NCBI GenBank assembly: GCA_910588855.1
Contig: CAJUSR010000002.1
Coordinates: 210,993 to 274,992 of the forward strand
Reading direction: 5' to 3'
Source of the DNA: an uncultured Kineothrix sp.
GTDB lineage: Bacteria > Bacillota > Clostridia > Lachnospirales > Lachnospiraceae
DNA: 64,000 nucleotides
Shown here piece by piece: positions 45,464 through 53,506 of the stretch (within the stretch, counting starts at the first letter, position 1; the number at the start of each line of letters is the position of its first letter). The notes below the pieces were generated by a model. It did no database searches. It saw only the letters and a program-made list of their open reading frames with translations, and was not told where the DNA came from. Both the position numbers and the translations under genes were made by a program.

Positions 45464-45492
45464 ATCCTACCTTAACTTCTTCTTTATTGCAA
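45464..45492 (-). promoter_or_regulatory. Candidate promoter of the ABC exporter operon
   Basis: On the minus strand TTGCAA (45487-45492), a 17-bp spacer and TAGGAT (45464-45469), about 85 nt upstream of the first gene. GGATATA/TATATCC arms follow downstream and might be an operator. Confidence 0.5.
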
Positions 45493-45509
45493 TAAAATAA
45501 ATATTAAAA

Positions 45510-45546
45510 AAAGAGGCTGCATTTTTACCTGCAGCGCTCTTCCGCG
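45510..45546 (-). terminator. Intrinsic terminator after the trkA-type gene
   Basis: On the minus strand AGAGCGCTGCA and TGCAGCCTCT form the stem, followed by seven T residues. Confidence 0.85.
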
Positions 45547-45571
45547 TTTTTCTTATCTTTTTATAAAACTT

Positions 45572-46225
45572 TTATGAAATATGTTTTAATATTTTATCAA
45601 TATCCTCTTTCCTGCCCAGCACCATAATATGTTCATCCTCACGCATCACATAATTAGCGTCCGGCAGCAAATCCAGTTTCCCGTCTTTTTTCATTCCAAG
45701 CACGTTCACGTGGTATTTTGCCCGGATGTCCACTTCACCTATTGATTTTCCTGTCCAGCTTCTCATAATAGGAATTTCATAAATGGAATATTCCTCTGTC
45801 AGCTCAATGTAGTCGAATACATGGTTGGCGCTTACTCTTACCGCCAATTTTTCGGCGATATCCCTGTCCGGATAAATCACTTCATCGGCGCCGTTGCGCA
45901 GCAAAAATTTGGCATGAATATCACGGTTTGCCTTGCTGATGACATATTTTGCCCCCACTTCTTTAATCAGGCTGGTAATCTCCAAACTGCTTTGGAAGTT
46001 GGTTCCGATACAGACAAAGCAAATGTCGAAATTCCTGATACCAAGGCTTCGTAATACTTCTTCATTGGTGCAATCCCCGATTTTCGCACTGGTCACTATG
46101 GGGAGCAAGTCCTCCAGCATTTCTTCCTTTTCATCCACAATCATAATTTCATTTTCCAACTTTGCCAGATTAGAACAAAGATGATGACCGAATTTTCCCA
46201 TTCCAATAATTAATATTGATTTCAT
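45572..46225 (-). CDS. ktrA: KtrA/TrkA-type potassium-uptake regulatory protein
   Basis: The cytoplasmic RCK subunit that gates the Ktr K+ channel according to nucleotide binding. 217 aa: a Rossmann RCK_N domain with GMGKFG (GxGxxG at 8-13) and a C-terminal RCK_C domain (about 135-217). It lies downstream of the membrane subunit in the same operon. Ktr proteins are commonly c-di-AMP-controlled, acting at RCK_C. Confidence 0.93.
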   Translation of the reverse strand: MKSILIIGMGKFGHHLCSNLAKLENEIMIVDEKEEMLEDLLPIVTSAKIGDCTNEEVLRSLGIRNFDICFVCIGTNFQSSLEITSLIKEVGAKYVISKANRDIHAKFLLRNGADEVIYPDRDIAEKLAVRVSANHVFDYIELTEEYSIYEIPIMRSWTGKSIGEVDIRAKYHVNVLGMKKDGKLDLLPDANYVMREDEHIMVLGRKEDIDKILKHIS

Positions 46226-46276
46226 CTTTTCCCTCTTTTCTCCTTCTTTGAATATTCTTATCCGTTAGGGATATGG

Positions 46277-47623
46277 TTATCCTATAATAATTTTCTCAGC
46301 AGGGAGCTGTACCGGAGCTACTTTTTTCCGTTCCGTAAAAGAAAGGGCAAAGGTCATGCTGCCGATTCTCCCACAGTACATCAATAAAATAATCACCACC
46401 CTTGAAACCACATTCAACTCTCTGGTAATCCCCGACGACATACCCACGGTCCCTATTGCGGAAAATACTTCCAAAAGCACATCCTCCATAGGAAGCGTCT
46501 GCATACCGCATACAATAACCGCCGCAGCTACCGCCAACAAAAGATTGATGGTAACTACCACACTCGCTTTCCTGATTTCTTCTTCTTCCAGACGCCTTCC
46601 GAAAATATTGCTTCCATGACTGTTCCTTAAATTCGCCCAGACAAAAATCAGCATTACCGCAAAGGTCGTCGTTTTGATTCCGCCGGCCGTAGAACCAGGG
46701 CTGCCTCCAATAAACATCAAAACAATCGTCACCAGCTTGCTGCTTGCGCTCATGCCGCCTACGTCAATGGTATTAAAACCAGCCGTTCTGGCAGTTACGG
46801 AAGCAAACAATGAAGTTAGGATGGTCTCCCCTGTGCCCATCTCCGCCATCAAATTATCCTTCTCAAACAGATAAATACAAAAAGCGCCTCCAAAAATCAG
46901 AAAAAATGTTACAACAAGGACAATCTTCGTGTGCAGACGATATTCCTTAAAACGGAATTTTTTCTTTTGCAAGTCGTCCCACACAAGAAAACCGATACCG
47001 CCGATAATAATCAAAAGCATAATTGTTATATTTACCAAAAAGTCGCCCGAATAAGATACCAGTGAAGAATATTCCTCCGACTTTCCCATCAAGTCAAATC
47101 CGGCATTGCAGAAAGCCGATATGGAGTGGAAAATCCCGTTGCATATGCCTTCCGCCCATCCCATTTGCGGAACGAAACGAAAGGATAACAGCATTGCACC
47201 GATTCCTTCTATAGCCAAAGTACCTATCGTAATTTTTTTCACTAAACGGACAATGCCGCCTATCTGGAGCGTATTCATACTTTCCTGAAGAATCCCTCTC
47301 TCCTTTAAGCCGATATTTTTCTTCATCAACACGGCTACAAAAACGCCGATAGTCATAAAACCCAAGCCGCCGATTTGAATCATCCCCAAAAGGATAGCCT
47401 TTCCGAAAACCGACCAGCCGGCATAAGTATCCACTACGACCAGACCTGTTACACAGGTAGCGCTGGTTGCCGTAAACAGGGCCGTCAAAAAATCGGTCAT
47501 CTTTCCGTCCGCCGACGATATAGGAAGCATCAGCAAAAAGGTGCCTGCCAATATAATCCCTAAAAAACCTACGGCAATTGTCCTTGTCGCCGTCAAATTA
47601 CTATGCCATTTCTTTTTTCCCAT
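46277..47623 (-). CDS. ktrB: KtrB/TrkH-type potassium channel subunit
   Basis: The membrane pore subunit. 448 aa with about eight TM helices and four pore-loop filter regions (TSATCVTGL, SAFCNAGF, TARTAGFN, SAIGTVGMSSG), which hold the conserved filter glycines. ATG at 47623 (MGKKKWHSN) is preceded by GTGGGGAT; the open frame continues 15 codons upstream without support. The terminator of coaBC lies upstream, so it has its own promoter. Confidence 0.93.
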   Translation of the reverse strand: MGKKKWHSNLTATRTIAVGFLGIILAGTFLLMLPISSADGKMTDFLTALFTATSATCVTGLVVVDTYAGWSVFGKAILLGMIQIGGLGFMTIGVFVAVLMKKNIGLKERGILQESMNTLQIGGIVRLVKKITIGTLAIEGIGAMLLSFRFVPQMGWAEGICNGIFHSISAFCNAGFDLMGKSEEYSSLVSYSGDFLVNITIMLLIIIGGIGFLVWDDLQKKKFRFKEYRLHTKIVLVVTFFLIFGGAFCIYLFEKDNLMAEMGTGETILTSLFASVTARTAGFNTIDVGGMSASSKLVTIVLMFIGGSPGSTAGGIKTTTFAVMLIFVWANLRNSHGSNIFGRRLEEEEIRKASVVVTINLLLAVAAAVIVCGMQTLPMEDVLLEVFSAIGTVGMSSGITRELNVVSRVVIILLMYCGRIGSMTFALSFTERKKVAPVQLPAEKIIIG

Positions 47624-47738
47624 ATTATCCCCACTGCTTTCTTTCAAAATAGACCACTTTTCTATCATAGGAGGTTACGGATTGGTTTGCCGTCAAATAT
47701 CCGGACAGAGGGCTTTTAACACCCGGATTTTATAAGGA

Positions 47739-47775
47739 AAAGGCACCAGCCTTATTCCTTTCCGGTGCCTTTTGC
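47739..47775 (-). terminator. Terminator overlapping the end of coaBC
   Basis: On the minus strand AAAAGGCACC and GGTGCCTTTT form a 10-bp stem. The 5' arm is inside the last codons of coaBC and the stop codon is in the loop, so ribosomes could affect it. TTTTCC follows. Confidence 0.7.
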
Positions 47776-48969
47776 CGTAAAACATAAATTTTGTATTGTA
47801 TCAATGATATGTTTTGCTACATCTTCTTTACTCATCATCGGAAGTTCCACACATTCGTCTTTCGTTATGAGCGTGACCACATTCGTATCCGTTCCAAAAC
47901 CGGCTCCTTCTTGTTTCAGGTTATTCGCTGCTATCATGTCCACATGCTTTTTTTCCAGCTTGGCTCTTGAATTTTCCACCAAATGCTCCGTTTCCATGGA
48001 AAAACCACAAATAAACTGTCCTTCTTTCCGGTTCTCCCCTAAAAATTGCAGGATGTCCGCCGTACGTTCCAATGCAATGGATAATTCCTCGTCCTTTTTT
48101 TTCACTTTTTCTTCCGATACGGATATGGGGCGGTAATCCGCTACAGCAGCCGATTTGATAATAATGTCTTGCGACTGATAACATTCTTTTACCGCTTCAA
48201 ACATATCGGCAGCCGATTCCACCTCCACCATCTTCACAAAAAGCGGAGGCTCTAGCCGGGTTTTCCCGCTAATCAGCGTGACTTCGGCCCCCCGCTGCAT
48301 ACAGTGCCTTGCAATGGCATATCCCATTTTCCCCGTGGAATGGTTGGAAATAAAACGGACAGGGTCGATTTTTTCCCTCGTTGGCCCTGCGGTAACCAGC
48401 ACTTTTTTTCCTGCCAAATCCTTTTCATAATTGATTTGCCTTAATATATGTTCCAGAAGCACTTGCTCGGAAGGCATTTTCCCTGCCCCTATATCGCCGC
48501 AGGCCAGATAGCCTTTATCCGGCTCCACAACTTCCATGCCGTAACCCTTAAGTTTTTTTATGTTATCCTGTACCACAGGGTTTTTATACATATGGGTGTT
48601 CATGGCAGGAGCCACTATCTTTTTACATTCACATGCCATGACTGTTGTGGTAAGCATATCGTCGGCAATCCCATTAGCCAGCTTTCCAATCACATTGGCG
48701 GATGCCGGGGCTACCAGCACAACGTCTGTTTGTTTCGCCAAAGATACATGCTCCACACTATATTCAAAATTCCTGTCGAAAGTATCAATCAGGCATTTAT
48801 TCCCTGTCAATGTTTCAAAGGTAATCGGATTGATAAAATTCACCGCATTTTTTGTCATTAAGACCGTAACATTGGCCTCAAGCTTTTTCAGCATACTTGC
48901 CAAATAGGCAATCTTATAAGCCGCAATACTGCCTGTTACCGCCAATACTATGTTTTTCCCGCGCAGCAT
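47752..48969 (-). CDS. coaBC: Bifunctional phosphopantothenoylcysteine decarboxylase/synthase
   Basis: Makes 4'-phosphopantetheine in CoA synthesis. 405 aa: the N-terminal CoaC flavoprotein starts KNIVLAVTGSIAAYKIAYLA and contains PAMNTHMY; the C-terminal CoaB has TAGPTREKIDPVRFISNHSTGKMG and SAAVADYRP. It follows a gene for an ECF S component that may import pantothenate, so vitamin uptake and use are linked. Confidence 0.97.
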   Translation of the reverse strand: MLRGKNIVLAVTGSIAAYKIAYLASMLKKLEANVTVLMTKNAVNFINPITFETLTGNKCLIDTFDRNFEYSVEHVSLAKQTDVVLVAPASANVIGKLANGIADDMLTTTVMACECKKIVAPAMNTHMYKNPVVQDNIKKLKGYGMEVVEPDKGYLACGDIGAGKMPSEQVLLEHILRQINYEKDLAGKKVLVTAGPTREKIDPVRFISNHSTGKMGYAIARHCMQRGAEVTLISGKTRLEPPLFVKMVEVESAADMFEAVKECYQSQDIIIKSAAVADYRPISVSEEKVKKKDEELSIALERTADILQFLGENRKEGQFICGFSMETEHLVENSRAKLEKKHVDMIAANNLKQEGAGFGTDTNVVTLITKDECVELPMMSKEDVAKHIIDTIQNLCFTAKGTGKE

Positions 48970-49007
48970 ACGAAATCCTTTCTTCCAACTGATTTTTTAC
49001 CATATAT

Positions 49008-49676
49008 TTATAAGCTCGCTTTCAACGCTTTTTCTTGTCTTTTGGCTGTCTGCGGTGCAATCCGAAGAAGCGCAAGGCTAACCGCACCGCCGATGACTAC
49101 CGCAACAATAGCTTCCGGCACACCGTTTGCAGCAATAATGCCCAAAATCAAACTATATACCGCATCCACCGCAACGTTCTGCGCAGCCGCGAACTCATCC
49201 CTGAAACAGAAAAATATCAAATGCATCACCAATAATGTATTTACTAAGGCGCCGGACGCACATGCGACTGGAAGCGCCACCGTCCTTCTTGCCTTTACAT
49301 TACTAAGCAGTTTTTCTATGCCGACAAATACAAAATACGGCACTACCCCAACTAATATCCTTGGCACCAATGCAATCACTACGCTCCAACCGTTCCCGCC
49401 GATATCCCCTACTTGATAAAAAGGCGAGAATGCAAAAGATAAAAGGCTTGGCTCCAACGTATTTTTAATCAAGCTGGTAATGCCAAAAGTAGCGCCCAGT
49501 ACCGCTCCCTTTTTCGGTCCAAGCACAATGGATCCGACTATAACCGGTACATGAAGCAATGTTGCTTTAATGACAATGAGGTTAATATAACCTACATTGG
49601 GGATGAAGGTCATAACCGCAATAATCGCCATAAAAAGCCCGGTCATAACCATAGATAAGGTTTTTTTGTTATTCAT
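49008..49676 (-). CDS. ECF transporter S component, probably pantothenate
   Basis: A 222-aa membrane protein with six or so TM helices, the substrate-binding subunit of an energy-coupling factor importer (GPKKGAVLGATFGITSLIKN). ATG at 49676 has AGGAGG upstream. It is cotranscribed with coaBC, which suggests pantothenate (PanT-like). The shared EcfAA'T module is not in the window. The assignment of substrate is by context. Confidence 0.8.
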   Translation of the reverse strand: MNNKKTLSMVMTGLFMAIIAVMTFIPNVGYINLIVIKATLLHVPVIVGSIVLGPKKGAVLGATFGITSLIKNTLEPSLLSFAFSPFYQVGDIGGNGWSVVIALVPRILVGVVPYFVFVGIEKLLSNVKARRTVALPVACASGALVNTLLVMHLIFFCFRDEFAAAQNVAVDAVYSLILGIIAANGVPEAIVAVVIGGAVSLALLRIAPQTAKRQEKALKASL

Positions 49677-49727
49677 TTTTCTTCCTCCTGTTATCATTCT
49701 CTTAAATTAGAGATACAATACGATTAG

Positions 49728-49756
49728 AAGATACCACATTTGCCGCATATTGTAAA
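49728..49756 (-). promoter_or_regulatory. Promoter of the ECF S component-coaBC operon
   Basis: On the minus strand TTTACA (49751-49756), a 17-bp spacer and TATCTT (49728-49733), 50 nt upstream of the start codon. Confidence 0.6.
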
Positions 49757-49799
49757 GAAATTCCTGATTTATTCCCTATTGAGATTCGGGCGGCAAATG

Positions 49800-49954
49800 G
49801 CCAGCCGTCCGGCTGGCTTTTCGATAACTGCATCATATAAGAAATTGCCCCACATATCCTGTGATAATCGAGTAGGAGAAGATTTATCTTCTCCTACTCG
49901 CCGCGCGCCCCGTACGTCGCTTTAGCGACATATTTCCTTTGCACGGGGCTGCGC
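49800..49954. repeat. Cluster of three large palindromes
   Basis: GCCAGCC/GGCTGGC at 49800-49817; a 15-bp perfect-arm palindrome with a 2-nt centre at 49869-49900 (arms CGAGTAGGAGAAGAT and ATCTTCTCCTACTCG); and GCGCGCCCCGT/ACGGGGCTGCGC at 49903-49954 enclosing GTCGC/GCGAC. The bulk of the 322-bp gap between the S-component gene and the tRNA is this structure plus the promoter at 49728. No coding frame is convincing. Confidence 0.75.
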
Positions 49955-49955
49955 A

Positions 49956-49988
49956 TAAAAAAAACGTAAAGCATTTCTGCCTTACGGT
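49956..49988 (-). terminator. Intrinsic terminator after tRNA-Gly
   Basis: On the minus strand CGTAAGGCA and TGCTTTACG form a 9-bp stem (one G-T pair) with a GAAA loop, followed by eight T residues. Confidence 0.88.
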
Positions 49989-49998
49989 CATTTTCTTA

Positions 49999-50070
49999 GA
50001 GCAGATAATGGGAGTCGAACCCACCCCCTCAGCTTGGGAAGCTGATGTACTACCGATATACTATATCTGC
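49999..50070 (-). tRNA. tRNA-Gly (anticodon CCC)
   Basis: 72 nt. The acceptor arm GCAGATA/TATCTGC is fully paired, the anticodon arm TCAGC-TTCCCAA-GCTGA has anticodon CCC, the variable loop is short, and the T arm GTGGG-TTCGACT-CCCAT is canonical. The discriminator is T and CCA is not encoded. It begins only 6 nt after the stop codon of the HPr-like gene on the same strand and is followed by a strong terminator, so the two are probably one transcript. Confidence 0.95.
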
Positions 50071-50076
50071 ACAATG

Positions 50077-50316
50077 TCATTCTTCTACAATAAAAGATTT
50101 TAGAGCAGTTAAAATATCATCTATCCGCTCATTTGTCTCTAAAATACGCAACACCAATGCCTTTGACAAGTCCATACTAAATATTCCCATTACAGACTTT
50201 GCGTCCACTACATATCTGCCGGAAGCCAAATCAAAATATCCATTAAACTGAACCATAATGCTGACAAAATCTTTTACGTCTTCAATGGTCTCCAGCCTAA
50301 TCATAATACTTTTCAT
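50077..50316 (-). CDS. HPr-like protein lacking the phosphocarrier histidine (Crh-like)
   Basis: 79 aa. It aligns with HPr along its length: KSVMGIFSMDLS matches the Ser46 region (KSIMGVMSL). The His15 motif GIHARPA is replaced by TIEDVKD. So it cannot pass phosphate through the PTS in the usual way but keeps the regulatory-serine site, as in B. subtilis Crh. ATG at 50316 has GAGAGG upstream; the longer frame lacks support. tRNA-Gly follows after 6 nt. Confidence 0.75.
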   Translation of the reverse strand: MKSIMIRLETIEDVKDFVSIMVQFNGYFDLASGRYVVDAKSVMGIFSMDLSKALVLRILETNERIDDILTALKSFIVEE

Positions 50317-50452
50317 CCCAGCGACCTCTCTCTTCTTGTTCTCGATGACATTAGCTATTATACTATTAAAATCCCCCTTTGTACAGTGCAAATTTAATTT
50401 TCGTCATATTCTACAAAAATAATACAAAATCCATTTGGAATAATATGCATAT

Positions 50453-51199
50453 TTACATTCCGATTTTAGCAATGTCCTTTACAATTTCCCCTGCCATGAT
50501 CAGTCCTGCCACCGGTGGAACAAATGCTACGCTGCCGGGGATTGCCCGTCTGGATGAGCCGTCCGGCGCTTTCTCACCGATATCTATCGGAACCAAGGGT
50601 TCTTCTTTTGAATAGACTACCTTCAAGTCTTTAACCCCCTTTTTTTTCAATTCCCTACGCATGACCCTTGCCAACGGGCAAATACTGGTTTCATAAATGT
50701 CCGCCACTTCAAAGCTGGCAGGATTTAGTTTATTTCCGGTTCCCATACTGCTGATAATCGGAACCCCATGCCTCTTGGCCTGTAAGACAAGATCTATTTT
50801 TGCCGTCACAGTATCCACGGCATCCGCAATATAGGAATAACTGGCAAAATCAAAGAACCCGCTGTTTTCCGGCAGATAAAAGCAATGGATTACATTGACC
50901 TTGGCATATGGGTTGATTTCCAGTATTCGTTCTTTCATCACATCCGCCTTATCCCTTCCGATTGTGGCGGACAAGGCTATAATTTGCCGGTTGATATTGC
51001 TTGAGGCTATCTTATCGCTGTCTATTAAATCTATGGAGCCGACGCCGCTTCTTGCCAGAGCTTCCGCTATATAGCCGCCTACGCCCCCTATGCCGAATAT
51101 TGCAACTTTTGCCTTCTGCAAGCGCGCAAGGCCTTCCCTGCCAAGCAACATTTCCGTCCTCTGGTTCCTCTCCTTCGCATCATCTGTTCTCGTTAACAT
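50453..51199 (-). CDS. tcdA: tRNA threonylcarbamoyladenosine dehydratase
   Basis: ThiF/E1-like enzyme that cyclises t6A37 to ct6A in ANN-decoding tRNAs. 248 aa. The ATP-binding segment is FGIGGVGGYIAEALARSGV, with SNINRQIIAL (the adenylation Arg/Asn), DAVDTVTAK and CPLARVMRRELKK. The start overlaps the end of the upstream solute-binding gene by 20 nt, so the genes are probably cotranscribed. Expression of a tRNA-modification gene from a transport operon is notable. Confidence 0.9.
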   Translation of the reverse strand: MLTRTDDAKERNQRTEMLLGREGLARLQKAKVAIFGIGGVGGYIAEALARSGVGSIDLIDSDKIASSNINRQIIALSATIGRDKADVMKERILEINPYAKVNVIHCFYLPENSGFFDFASYSYIADAVDTVTAKIDLVLQAKRHGVPIISSMGTGNKLNPASFEVADIYETSICPLARVMRRELKKKGVKDLKVVYSKEEPLVPIDIGEKAPDGSSRRAIPGSVAFVPPVAGLIMAGEIVKDIAKIGM

Positions 51200-53420
51200 A
51201 AATCTGCACCCTGTTCTGAATGATATCCACCACTTCCTTCACATTCTTCTGTCCGGCAAAATAAGGGGCTGCCTCTTCCAAAATAATGTTTAACAAATCC
51301 TGGTGGTTGGAATTTAACTGGTCTACCGATTTTATAAAGGCAATGACTTCATCAACTTCCTCTTGTGTCATAGGGCTGATTGGCAACTCTTCCCCATTTA
51401 GATAAAAAACTTCATCGTATTCTACGATATTACCGTTTTCGTCCTCGTAAGACGGCCTCTTTTTCGCCTTTTCTGCCAAAGCATCCACATGCTTCATGCT
51501 AATCGGCCATTCATATTGTGTCGCCCCTTGAAACTCATCGGTTAAGAAATATCTCATAAACTGCCATACCCCATCCTTATTTTTCGATTTGGAGGACATG
51601 GCAAGTTCTAATTCCCCTCTTATGGAAGAACCTTTTCCCTCCTCGGAAGGAAAGCCAATCATCGTAATATCTTCTCCAAAAGTGCCTTTTTTTGTATAGT
51701 TATATGCCGAAAAACTGTACAGGGAAGTTCTGTCCAGCAACACTTTTTCTTCTCTGAACCAGCTATTCAATTCGCCCCGTAAGACATTATCATAATAATC
51801 ATCCGGAAGCTGTTCCGGAAATTCCTTCACAAACTCCAACAAGGAAATAAAGCTTTCCGAATTAAAACTGCATTTACCGCTTTCCCAATCAATATACTGG
51901 TTCCCTGTCATCTGGATACTGTAGCTTAACATACTATCCCTTGTCATTTCGGCAAAGGCTTCCATCCCTTCCGGCTTTGATGCCATCACATCGCGCAAAT
52001 CCTGCAGCGTCCATCCCGTGCGGTCGCCTACATCGGCAGTTTTCCCCGTCACCGTATAGACAGTAAACCTGGGAACAAGACGGTAAAGTTTCCCATTATT
52101 TTCATAGGCTTTCAACACATTTGGGAAAAAATCCTCCCTGCGGAATGCATCGTCTTTATCAATATAAGGATATAAATCTTCAAACAGCCCTTTTGCCATA
52201 TAACTTTCCAGCGGAAGATTCTCATTCAGCACAAGGATATCCGGCACCTTCCCGGAAACAATATCCGTATTCAGACGGGTAGTCCCTATCGTATAATCAT
52301 CTTCCGTATTGTACTGGAAATAATCCGTAATCTGTATCCTGTATTCCGGGTTGGTTTTGTTAAACTCTACCACATGTTTCCTTATTTCCCAGTTTATATC
52401 GTTGCAGGCAAGCGTAAGTACCTTTTTATCCACCACATCTTTTGGATCTACCTTGGTGAACTTCATCAACACATCAAAACCGGTTAATTCATCGTTCATC
52501 ATGCCGTATAATTCCTTTTCGCTGACCGAACACACATTGTATGCGTAGCTGGAAGTCAAATCCGAATCAATAAAATCCATCAATTTCTTCAGTTCCGTAT
52601 CCCCCAGATTATACGCAAAGATTCCCCCATTCCCTACCAGCAAAAAGTCGCTCTCTGTACCCGGATATAAACTGTAGCTGCCAGAGTTGCCGGGAATCGC
52701 ATATTCTTCGGAAAGCTCTCCCGTATCCACATTCAATTTACGTAACGTGGACTTATTCGTTTTATCATTATAGGAATTGACAACCACTGTTCCGTCTTGC
52801 AGAAAATAAACGCTGCCATCTTTCTTATCCGGGCAGGATACATTCCCTGAAATATTCCCATCCGCATCATAAAAAGTAATTCCGTCCTGTTCTGAAATTG
52901 CAATCCTGCCGTCTGCCAGCAGGTGCATCCATTCCACCCAATACTCCTGCCCCGCTTGATTCAACGGCTGCTTCCAAACTTCACGCCCGGAATCGTCCAA
53001 TTTCAAAAGATAATAGTCATCCCTCCATTCCCCTTCTTCTGTATCCGTTTCCACTTGGGAATATTCATCATAAATAAAATAAAAATTTCCCTGACCGTCC
53101 AGGTTCATCCATGAAAGATAACTGCTCTCTTTTAAATTTATATCAAAAGACTTTACATCGGATCCATCCAGCCCTGCGCTTATAATGGTTATTTTGCTGC
53201 CTTCTTCCAACCACTTCGTATTCCATAGATATATCCGTCCGTCCTTGATTGTAAAATCGCTGTAATTTGTGTCCTTTTCCAAACCTTCTATCTTTATTTC
53301 TTCCGCTTTATAAACATACGCCTTGGAGCTTCCTGCATTGCCTTCGCTTCCCTTTTTTCCGCATCCGGCCAAAACCAAAACGGCCAGTCCGGCTAAAATA
53401 TATACCCATAATTTTTTCAT
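51180..53420 (-). CDS. Large lipoprotein with propeller-like and ABC solute-binding domains (copy 1)
   Basis: 746 aa. A lipoprotein signal peptide ends with the lipobox LAGC (Cys20). Residues 35-325 have repeated short strand motifs with DGxxY/DGxGN turns (KDGRIYLWN, DGQGNFYFIYD, LADGRIAISE, LQDGTVVVNSYN), which suggest a beta-propeller. From about 332 there is a type 1-like solute-binding domain (VDKKVLTLACNDINWEIRKH, then FEDLYPYID). The C-terminus IIQNRVQIYVNENR is shared with two paralogues at 58-63 kb. ATG at 53420 has GAGG at 6 nt. The substrate is unknown. Confidence 0.85.
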   Translation of the reverse strand: MKKLWVYILAGLAVLVLAGCGKKGSEGNAGSSKAYVYKAEEIKIEGLEKDTNYSDFTIKDGRIYLWNTKWLEEGSKITIISAGLDGSDVKSFDINLKESSYLSWMNLDGQGNFYFIYDEYSQVETDTEEGEWRDDYYLLKLDDSGREVWKQPLNQAGQEYWVEWMHLLADGRIAISEQDGITFYDADGNISGNVSCPDKKDGSVYFLQDGTVVVNSYNDKTNKSTLRKLNVDTGELSEEYAIPGNSGSYSLYPGTESDFLLVGNGGIFAYNLGDTELKKLMDFIDSDLTSSYAYNVCSVSEKELYGMMNDELTGFDVLMKFTKVDPKDVVDKKVLTLACNDINWEIRKHVVEFNKTNPEYRIQITDYFQYNTEDDYTIGTTRLNTDIVSGKVPDILVLNENLPLESYMAKGLFEDLYPYIDKDDAFRREDFFPNVLKAYENNGKLYRLVPRFTVYTVTGKTADVGDRTGWTLQDLRDVMASKPEGMEAFAEMTRDSMLSYSIQMTGNQYIDWESGKCSFNSESFISLLEFVKEFPEQLPDDYYDNVLRGELNSWFREEKVLLDRTSLYSFSAYNYTKKGTFGEDITMIGFPSEEGKGSSIRGELELAMSSKSKNKDGVWQFMRYFLTDEFQGATQYEWPISMKHVDALAEKAKKRPSYEDENGNIVEYDEVFYLNGEELPISPMTQEEVDEVIAFIKSVDQLNSNHQDLLNIILEEAAPYFAGQKNVKEVVDIIQNRVQIYVNENR

Positions 53421-53506
53421 ATACATCCTCATTTCCATTCCCCTATTATCATCAATGGCTACTTTCCCTCAAAAATTTACATGACAGCCATTACGGCTGT
53501 CTGCTG

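Noticed and set aside
47624-47738. c-di-AMP (ydaO-type) riboswitch before ktrB
   Set aside because: Only about 115 bp of leader space is present and no riboswitch consensus is recognised; such an element would be larger.
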